Both the position numbers and the translations under genes were made by a program. Shown here one piece after another: positions 58,506 to 64,000 of a stretch of 64,000 nucleotides of DNA. The DNA is from Selenomonas timonae (GTDB taxonomy: Bacteria; Bacillota; Negativicutes; Selenomonadales; Selenomonadaceae). Within the stretch, counting starts at the first letter, position 1. Each line of letters begins with the position of its first letter. The stretch lies in the NCBI RefSeq assembly GCF_014250475.1, contig NZ_CP060204.1, forward strand, positions 186,001-250,000, in the 5' to 3' direction. The notes under the pieces were generated by a model. It saw nothing but the letters and a program-made list of their open reading frames with translations, ran no database searches and had not been told where the DNA came from.

Positions 58506-59525
58506 TCATTCATTTTCTCTAAAATACTGCCACGCGTCCATAACATCAAGAAACGCGCCGTCGAAACCCGCCGCCATAATCATATCGAGGTAGGCGTTTG
58601 GGCTGCCGTAGAGGAGATCGTGCCACTCCTGCGACCAATAGCGTGCCTTGTAGCTGCCCGGCCACTCCGGGTTTGCCCCCGCGAGCCAGTGCGGACGCTC
58701 ATTCGTCCACGCGCTCTGCCAGTAGGGGCGATAGTCCGCCGCCTCGCCGACGCTCATATATGAGAGGAGGAGGCGCTGCCCGCCGTGCGCCTTGCGTTTC
58801 AGCCGCGCGGTCTCCTCGCGCGTGAGCGGACGGTCATCATAGTAGAGGTCGACGATGAGGAGATCGTAGTTCGTCGCCGCAAGCGCGTTGATGTAGGATT
58901 CACGTGTCTTGAAATGCTCGGGATTCAGCAGCACGAGGAAATTCTTCACCTGTTTTAACTGCGTGACATCGTCCGCATTCTCGTGCATTGGACGACGGTC
59001 GGGAATTACATTGAGGAGGCGGTCGCCGCCGTCGGCGACATAGCCCTCCGCAGCGCCCAGCTCCTGCACATGTCGGAGCTTCTTGCCCTTGACATAGTCG
59101 AGGACAAAGACCTGCTTGCCCGCGAGCAGCGGCTTGCGGAGCATTGCCGCGAGAAATTCATCTGTCTCGCTGTCATGGCGCTCCGCCTTCTCCCCGTCCT
59201 CTTCGTAGCCGTCATAGAAGCGAGACTCCATAAAAAATCCGTCAAGCGCACGAATGAGGCGTGCGACATTCTCCTCCGAATTGTATTCTGTCACCTCGAG
59301 GAGCCCTGTGGGACCGTTGCCGACAAGGAGGAATGTGGGGATGCGCCCCCGTGCATAGACGCCGAGCTGCTCCGTGAGATCGACCATCGCCGTCTCCGGC
59401 GTGAATGCCTTCTCCGTTGGAGCGCCCTGCACCGCATCGCATGCCGCATGCGGCAGCTGCTGCAGCCCAAATATCCCCGCAGCTCCCACGAGAAGCGCCG
59501 CAACGCCCTTTTTGATCTTTCCCAT
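58506..59525 (-). CDS. GH114-like exported glycoside hydrolase (PelA-type hydrolase domain)
   Basis: A 339-residue protein with a signal or anchor segment (MGKIKKGVAALLVGAAGIFG) and a TIM-barrel resembling TM1410/GH114: FVLDYVKGKKLRHVQ, DLLIVDLYYDD, LLSYMSVGEAADYRPYW, HWLAGANPEWPGSYKARYW and AGFDGAFLDVMDAWQYF, with conserved Asp/Glu at strand ends. GH114 domains cut galactosaminogalactan and Pel-type polymers, and PelA contains one. It lacks the PelA deacetylase domain. The ATG at 59523-59525 with AGGAGGG is used; the long upstream frame is a shadow of the neighbouring gene. Last gene of the pel operon. Confidence 0.78.
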   Translation of the reverse strand: MGKIKKGVAALLVGAAGIFGLQQLPHAACDAVQGAPTEKAFTPETAMVDLTEQLGVYARGRIPTFLLVGNGPTGLLEVTEYNSEENVARLIRALDGFFMESRFYDGYEEDGEKAERHDSETDEFLAAMLRKPLLAGKQVFVLDYVKGKKLRHVQELGAAEGYVADGGDRLLNVIPDRRPMHENADDVTQLKQVKNFLVLLNPEHFKTRESYINALAATNYDLLIVDLYYDDRPLTREETARLKRKAHGGQRLLLSYMSVGEAADYRPYWQSAWTNERPHWLAGANPEWPGSYKARYWSQEWHDLLYGSPNAYLDMIMAAGFDGAFLDVMDAWQYFRENE

Positions 59526-59541
59526 AAGCCCTCCTGTGTTT

Positions 59542-61539
59542 TTACAAGCTCTCCTGATACCAGAGGATAAAGCCCCAGCCGTTGTAGCCAAAGCCACCCT
59601 CATCACGGCGGACATAGCGCTCCGCCTGAAAGGTGAAATTCCTGCGCTCCGTGATCTTCCACTCCACGCCCGCGACGAGGGAACGGCGGCTGAATCCACC
59701 GCCCGTATTGAGTGCCGTGCGCAGCGGATCAGAGGTGTTGTTGACGTGCGCATAGTGCGCCATGAGCTGCCACGTGAGTTTATCCGAGATACGGTGACGC
59801 ACCCCGAGCCCATAGTACTGGCGCGCAACCGACTGCGAGGTGATGCCGCTCGCCGCCTCGGTCAGGGCGTAGATGGTATAGAATTGCAGCTCGTTCTTCT
59901 TCGAGATCTGCTGATTGTGAAAGAAGCGCAGCTCCCACTCATCACCGTCACGATAGTGGTTCTTTCCCGTAATCGTGCCGTTGTCCGTATCTGCCGCATC
60001 CTGCTCGGAGTGCTCAGTGGAGCTATGGTAGAGCTGCACCATGTACTGCCTCTTCTCTCCCGCATGGAGATATTCCACTTCCTGTGAGAAAATATTGCCC
60101 GGCGAGACATGTGCGCTCGGCACTTCCTTCGCGTAGTCATAGCCACTGCGCATGGCGTAGCTCAGCCGCCCCGTCAGGTGGTCACGCTCGGTGATGAGAT
60201 GGACAACCTCAATGCTCGGAATGTACTGCCATCCTGCACCAAAGTCCGTAAAACGCGCAAGCCCCTCCGGCACAACAGCATAGCGTGCAAAACGACTCTG
60301 CCCCGTCGGTACATTCAGCGCAAAGCCATAGTTGACACGATTGACCTTTTTCTCGTTCCGCAGTGTAACACTCAGCTGCGTATCTGTCCATCCGGAAACG
60401 CTGCCGTTCTCATAGCCCGTATCCGACTTCACGTAGCCTGTCGAAAGCCCATAGTCCAGCTTCGTCCTGCCCGCATGGGTGCGTGCGAAGTAGGAGAATG
60501 GCAGATAGAGCTGATGCCCCGCATGGTCGCCATGCCAGGCATAGTATTCGAGCCCCGTCTGATAGCCCTTGCCCTCGCCGAGGTACTTCAGCGCGTGCTC
60601 GCTCTGTGCGAGCTGCTTCTGTGCCGTCACCTCGTCACGCGCAGCCTCGGATGCCCACGCCCGTGCCTCGCGGTCGTAGTTCTCCGCCTCGACGCGGTCG
60701 CTCTGCAGCTGTGTGAGATCTGCCGTGCTCGCGGTCAGTTCCTGCTGATATTCCGCAACCAATTCGCGCGCGTCGCGCTCGGCATCCTCCGCCATCTCAC
60801 GTGCCGCCGTCAGCGCGTCAAAATGTACCTCCACAGCATCGAGTGCCGCCTGCGCCGCCGTCAACTGCGCCGAGATGGCATCGATCTGCGTCGTACCGCC
60901 TTCCACCCCCACGCCAACAGAACCGCCCGCCAGTGCCGCCTCAACCATGATCTGCGCATCCATGATGCGGTTCTGCTCATAGCCGACTTCGCTGAGAACG
61001 CGTGCGACGACCTCCGCGCGGCGAGAGCCGGCGGCACTGCCTGTGCCCGTATCCGTGAGACGACTCTCCTGCGCACTCAGCGCGTTGACCTGAGCGCGCT
61101 GTGCATAGACCTGCGGCGCATAGTCCGCCTCCGCCTGCTGTGCGGCGATCGCCTCTGCCGTGCGTGCTGCGCTCGCCTCCTCGGCAACTGAGAGGGCAGT
61201 ACGGACAGCAGCAAGATGGTCCTCGGCAGCTCTGAGATTCTGCCCGACGAGGACGATGTTTTTCGCCGCATCTTCCGTTGCCGCGCGCGCCTCCGCGAGA
61301 TTTGCACGCGCATTCTCGAGATCGGTCTTCACCTGTGCGAGAGCGTTCACCGCTGCATGATAGGAGCGGATCTCCGCCTCCACATTCGACATATAGGAAA
61401 AGTAGCCCGGCACATCATGCAGCGTGTCGTGACTCGCTGCCAGTGCATCGTCCGCCATCGCCCCGAGGCAGAGCGCGCACACCGCCGCAGAACGCAGGAG
61501 GGCATTGCGGCGCTGCAGCGCCTTTCGCATCATCCTCAT
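59542..61539 (-). CDS. Coiled-coil plus beta-barrel outer membrane protein of the pel operon
   Basis: A 665-residue protein: signal peptide (cleavage near ADDALAA, residue 34), a long Ala-rich coiled coil (about 45-330), and a C-terminal region of about 320 residues of alternating amphipathic strands rich in Tyr, Trp and Arg, ending with LWYQESL. The final Phe/Trp beta-signal is imperfect. It looks like a 14-16 strand barrel carrying a periplasmic helical arm. In Proteobacteria, Pel leaves through PelB (TPR plus barrel) with PelC; neither is evident here, so this could be the functional replacement. Start ATG 61537-61539 overlaps the pelG stop codon (ATGA). No family recognised. Confidence 0.65.
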   Translation of the reverse strand: MRMMRKALQRRNALLRSAAVCALCLGAMADDALAASHDTLHDVPGYFSYMSNVEAEIRSYHAAVNALAQVKTDLENARANLAEARAATEDAAKNIVLVGQNLRAAEDHLAAVRTALSVAEEASAARTAEAIAAQQAEADYAPQVYAQRAQVNALSAQESRLTDTGTGSAAGSRRAEVVARVLSEVGYEQNRIMDAQIMVEAALAGGSVGVGVEGGTTQIDAISAQLTAAQAALDAVEVHFDALTAAREMAEDAERDARELVAEYQQELTASTADLTQLQSDRVEAENYDREARAWASEAARDEVTAQKQLAQSEHALKYLGEGKGYQTGLEYYAWHGDHAGHQLYLPFSYFARTHAGRTKLDYGLSTGYVKSDTGYENGSVSGWTDTQLSVTLRNEKKVNRVNYGFALNVPTGQSRFARYAVVPEGLARFTDFGAGWQYIPSIEVVHLITERDHLTGRLSYAMRSGYDYAKEVPSAHVSPGNIFSQEVEYLHAGEKRQYMVQLYHSSTEHSEQDAADTDNGTITGKNHYRDGDEWELRFFHNQQISKKNELQFYTIYALTEAASGITSQSVARQYYGLGVRHRISDKLTWQLMAHYAHVNNTSDPLRTALNTGGGFSRRSLVAGVEWKITERRNFTFQAERYVRRDEGGFGYNGWGFILWYQESL

Positions 61540-63008
61540 GCCTTCTCCATCCTTTCGAGATCGGGAAGCTCCTCCCCGTACAGCCAATTTGCAATCGTGT
61601 AGAAAATCCCCGCATTCGCCTGGTAGAACACAGGCTGCGCACAGAACACATAGTAGTTGATCCCGTGCCCGAAACGGATGAGCGCCCATACGGCGTACGC
61701 AAGCGCAAGGGCAGTGGCGAGGAAGAAGCCGAATCCGTAGCTTTTCTCTCCCAGCCAGAGACTCATCATACCGAAGACGAAATTGCCCCCGGCCGCGAGC
61801 GCGCCGATCCGCCAGACGCTGCTCTGAAAATCGAAGTACTCCAGCATGATCATGAGCACCTGCAGTGCACCCGTAAAGAATGCCGCAAAGAGCATGACAC
61901 TGAACATATTCACGGAGTTATAGTCCAGCGCCGCAAACGAGAGCACATAGTTGCCGAACGCCAGGAATACGAGGGTGAATACGAACTGGAACTCAAACGC
62001 CTGCCGCAGCTCAAACCACATGACGTAGAGCAGATCCTTGCGCGTATCCTCAATCAGGTGGAGGTTGCCGCCGCGCGTAATCGCATTGAAGTAATGCACA
62101 TAGCGCTCGTAAAAATGCGTCTCCACCTTCACGACAAACATGGCCGTGAGCGGCAGAATCGACAGCAGCGCATAGAACACGACGACATCATAGCGCGGCG
62201 CATAAAGGAACGTATCCTCAATCAGCACGCCCCACGGCCCCTGCCAAATGATGATGTTCGGCAGGAAGAGTCCGAGTGTATAGCCAAATGCCCCGATGAA
62301 GAGCCGCCCATGCCGCCCAAGGTAGGGCAGGAAGGCAAAGAGCATCCCATCGTGCGGAAGCCCGAACCGGCTCGTCACATACAGGAAAAAGAAAAGCACG
62401 AGTGCGCCCATCCCCACATCCATTCCGAGCAGTGCTGCCGCCGCGGGCGGAAGATAGGCACCGTGCAGGAGGAATGCCGCCAGTGCGAGACTGATCAGAA
62501 CGCCGCCGAGATAGCCGAGGATCAGATACTTGAACTTCTTCACCGCCGTGAGGTAGACGCTGCCGACCCAGACGAGCAGCAGCAGCGAGAAGAAGATGTG
62601 AGACAGCAGCTTCAGCTCAAACGCGAGCGGCTTGCCCCAGAAGAACAGCACGGAGGCAATCGTCCCGAGCGTGAGCAGGATCGCGCTCATGCCAAACATG
62701 GAGGGTGTCACGTCGCGGTAGTGCTGCACCGTGATACAGTCCGCAAGATAGCGCGTCAGGACGATCGTAAAGCCGCACGAAAGCAGCTGCGAGAATACAA
62801 AGGAGTAAACGACCGCCCCCAAAAAGACCGCCGACTCATCTGCACCCGCATTGAAGACCTGAAAGAGCATCTGAACCGCGAGCACCATGCCGGCGAGGAG
62901 CGCAAACGGCCCCGATGTGACCAGCGCGGAGTAGGAATACGCCTTGATATGTCCCGCTGCCGTACGCGCCCGAAACAGACGCTTGAGTTCAAATCCGACG
63001 CCCGCCAT
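61536..63008 (-). CDS. pelG: PelG: exopolysaccharide Pel membrane transporter
   Basis: A 490-residue protein with about 12 membrane helices. The N-terminus MAGVGFELKRLFR, the HIKAYSYSALVTSGPF stretch and GYLGGVLISL are typical of PelG, a MOP/MATE-like component that with PelD/PelE/PelF synthesises and exports Pel across the inner membrane. AAGGAGGG is 5 bases before the ATG at 63006-63008, inside the end of pelF (20-base overlap). The long upstream frame is a shadow of pelF. Confidence 0.9.
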   Translation of the reverse strand: MAGVGFELKRLFRARTAAGHIKAYSYSALVTSGPFALLAGMVLAVQMLFQVFNAGADESAVFLGAVVYSFVFSQLLSCGFTIVLTRYLADCITVQHYRDVTPSMFGMSAILLTLGTIASVLFFWGKPLAFELKLLSHIFFSLLLLVWVGSVYLTAVKKFKYLILGYLGGVLISLALAAFLLHGAYLPPAAAALLGMDVGMGALVLFFFLYVTSRFGLPHDGMLFAFLPYLGRHGRLFIGAFGYTLGLFLPNIIIWQGPWGVLIEDTFLYAPRYDVVVFYALLSILPLTAMFVVKVETHFYERYVHYFNAITRGGNLHLIEDTRKDLLYVMWFELRQAFEFQFVFTLVFLAFGNYVLSFAALDYNSVNMFSVMLFAAFFTGALQVLMIMLEYFDFQSSVWRIGALAAGGNFVFGMMSLWLGEKSYGFGFFLATALALAYAVWALIRFGHGINYYVFCAQPVFYQANAGIFYTIANWLYGEELPDLERMEKA

Positions 63009-64000
63009 GCGGTCCCTCCTTCGCTGCGTGTTCATACGCCTGCCGGTAAGAGGCAACGAACTGTTCATAGGTGTAGCGCGCCTGCGCCCGCGCAAAGCCG
63101 GCTGCCGCCATCGTGCGCCGCAGCTCATAGCTGCGAGCCAGACGCACAATCTCATATGCCATTGCCTCGTAGTCCATCGGTGCGACCACCGCGCCCGCAG
63201 AACCAAATGCATCGCCGTCGCCATAGATCAGCTCACGGCAGCACCCTACATCTGTTGCCACGTAGGGGCGGTGCGCCGAGAATCCTTCGAGCACGGCGAG
63301 CGGCTGACCCTCGCTGATGCTCGAGAGCACCATGATGTCGATCTGCGGCAGATAGTCCGCCACTGGAACCGAGCCGGTGAACGTCACATCCTCGAGTCCC
63401 AGCATGCGGATCGTCCGATGACAGACCGCAGCATAGTCCGGATCCTCGTCCATGCCGCCCATGATGATGAGCCGCGCATCCGGCAGCTCGCGCTTGACGA
63501 CCGCAAAGGCGCGCAGGAGGGTCAGGATATCCTTGATCGGCACAACGCGCACCACCGCCCCGATTGTGATCGGCTCGCCGTGATCCGTGAGCTCCGGAAC
63601 ACCGGCAAAGCGCTCCATATGCACCCCGTTTGGGACAATGCTGATCTTTTCCGGCGCGCAGCCGAGATCTGCGGCAATCCTGCCGTTATGTCCGAACAGC
63701 GTATAGAGATGATCCGCAGCATGGTAGGAAAGGCGCGCGAGATAGTAAAAATAGCGGATCCAGATGCCCTTGAAGTCCGTCTTTGCCCAGTCGCTCTTGA
63801 TGATCTCCGCCTCGCGCTCGCGCGCATAGACGCCGTGCTCTGTGATGATGAACGGCTTTTGATGCAGCTGTGCCGCGAGTCCGCCGATCACGCCGCAGTA
63901 TCCCGTCGCAACACTGTGATAGACATCGGCCGCGGGCAGCTTCTGCTGCATGAGATAAAAGAGCGGCAGGAGCATCGAGCGCATCGTCCAAAAGAAATCG
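62989..64000 (-). CDS. pelF: PelF: GT4 glycosyltransferase of Pel synthesis, partial (runs off right edge)
   Basis: The last 337 or so codons of a GT-B glycosyltransferase; the frame continues open to the window edge (residues DFFWT before MRSML). ITEHGVYAREREAEII, VPNGVHMERFAG, VVRVVPIKDILTLLRAF, LSSISEGQPLAVLEGFSAHRPYVATDVGGC-like region (SISEGQPLAVLEGF, ATDVGCCREL) match PelF, the cytosolic enzyme using UDP-GalNAc/GlcNAc type donors. Its N-terminal domain lies outside the window. Directly upstream of and overlapping pelG. Confidence 0.9.
   Translation of the reverse strand, partial: DFFWTMRSMLLPLFYLMQQKLPAADVYHSVATGYCGVIGGLAAQLHQKPFIITEHGVYAREREAEIIKSDWAKTDFKGIWIRYFYYLARLSYHAADHLYTLFGHNGRIAADLGCAPEKISIVPNGVHMERFAGVPELTDHGEPITIGAVVRVVPIKDILTLLRAFAVVKRELPDARLIIMGGMDEDPDYAAVCHRTIRMLGLEDVTFTGSVPVADYLPQIDIMVLSSISEGQPLAVLEGFSAHRPYVATDVGCCRELIYGDGDAFGSAGAVVAPMDYEAMAYEIVRLARSYELRRTMAAAGFARAQARYTYEQFVASYRQAYEHAAKEGPHGGRRI

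Noticed and set aside
59526-59828. N-terminal extension of the GH114 protein
   Set aside because: Ser/Arg-rich shadow of the neighbouring barrel gene; signal peptide and AGGAGGG support the start at 59525.
61278-63317. 679-codon plus-strand open frame opposite pelG and the barrel gene
   Set aside because: Low-complexity charged translation with no family features; antisense shadow of clear genes.

Overview
The window looks like chromosomal DNA of a diderm Firmicute of the class Negativicutes, most likely Selenomonas or a close relative. It combines an outer membrane and lipid A gene set (bamA, tamB, three skp/ompH-like genes, lpxD, lpxL, tolC, mlaDFE, a pagL-like gene) with Firmicute-type signals: strong GGAGG ribosome binding sites, frequent GTG and TTG starts, and TTGACA/TATAAT promoters. 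A flagellar hook gene, high GC coding DNA and anaerobic enzymes fit the same assignment. No rRNA, CRISPR array, prophage or transposase gene is visible. Genus assignment is inference from gene content, not from a search.

Layout. 1-3.7 kb (minus): ilvB followed by a pseudopilin/prepilin peptidase operon that runs off the left edge. 4-7.5 kb (plus): a glucose-type PTS permease behind an attenuator, and a MetE-like enzyme. 7.5-12.5 kb (minus): an out-of-frame deletion fusion of a two-subunit fumarate/tartrate dehydratase, two rhodanese lipoproteins, a TauE-family exporter, two identical tRNA-Glu genes beside gltX, and an orphan dhaL. 12.6-15.6 kb (plus): a probable 6S RNA and an unusual FtsA-like protein. 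15.6-33.2 kb (minus): the outer membrane biogenesis cluster, in transcription order tolC, tamB, a sigma factor, a single-TM possible anti-sigma factor, bamA, an unknown outer membrane protein, two lipid/sugar transferases, a lipoprotein, skp-like genes, lpxD and lpxL. 33.3-36.1 kb: flgE, a flagellar operon protein and a divergent small ribbon-helix-helix protein. 36.2-43.6 kb: a crotonase-family enzyme, BrnT/BrnA, mlaEFD, rnhA, a lipid A deacylase-like gene, ubiX and serS. 43.7-49.9 kb: mutY, an anaerobic haem-degradation pair (HutW-like radical SAM enzyme plus flavodoxin), a metal-related regulator with a His-rich tail opposite a small Cys-containing exported protein, and a methyltransferase. 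50-51.7 kb: two inverted copies of a structured MITE-like repeat flanking a small unknown gene, then an unknown coiled-coil gene. 51.8-58.5 kb: a polar amino acid (probably cystine) ABC importer, a URO-D-fold methyltransferase, and two PLP enzymes of sulfur amino acid metabolism. 58.5-64 kb (minus): a Pel-type exopolysaccharide operon (GH114 hydrolase, coiled-coil/beta-barrel protein, pelG, partial pelF).

Working together: the tolC-to-lpxL cluster and mlaEFD cover assembly of outer membrane proteins, lipid A synthesis and phospholipid traffic. The sigma factor with a downstream single-membrane-span partner, embedded beside bamA, could be a dedicated envelope control circuit. The 51.8-58.5 kb block looks like uptake of a sulfur amino acid, C-S bond cleavage and methyl/thiol handling. 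The strongest leads are the sigma/anti-sigma candidate pair, the pel operon with a non-canonical outer membrane component, the covarying mobile repeat, the FtsA-like protein with AT-hook motifs, and the fused dehydratase remnant.
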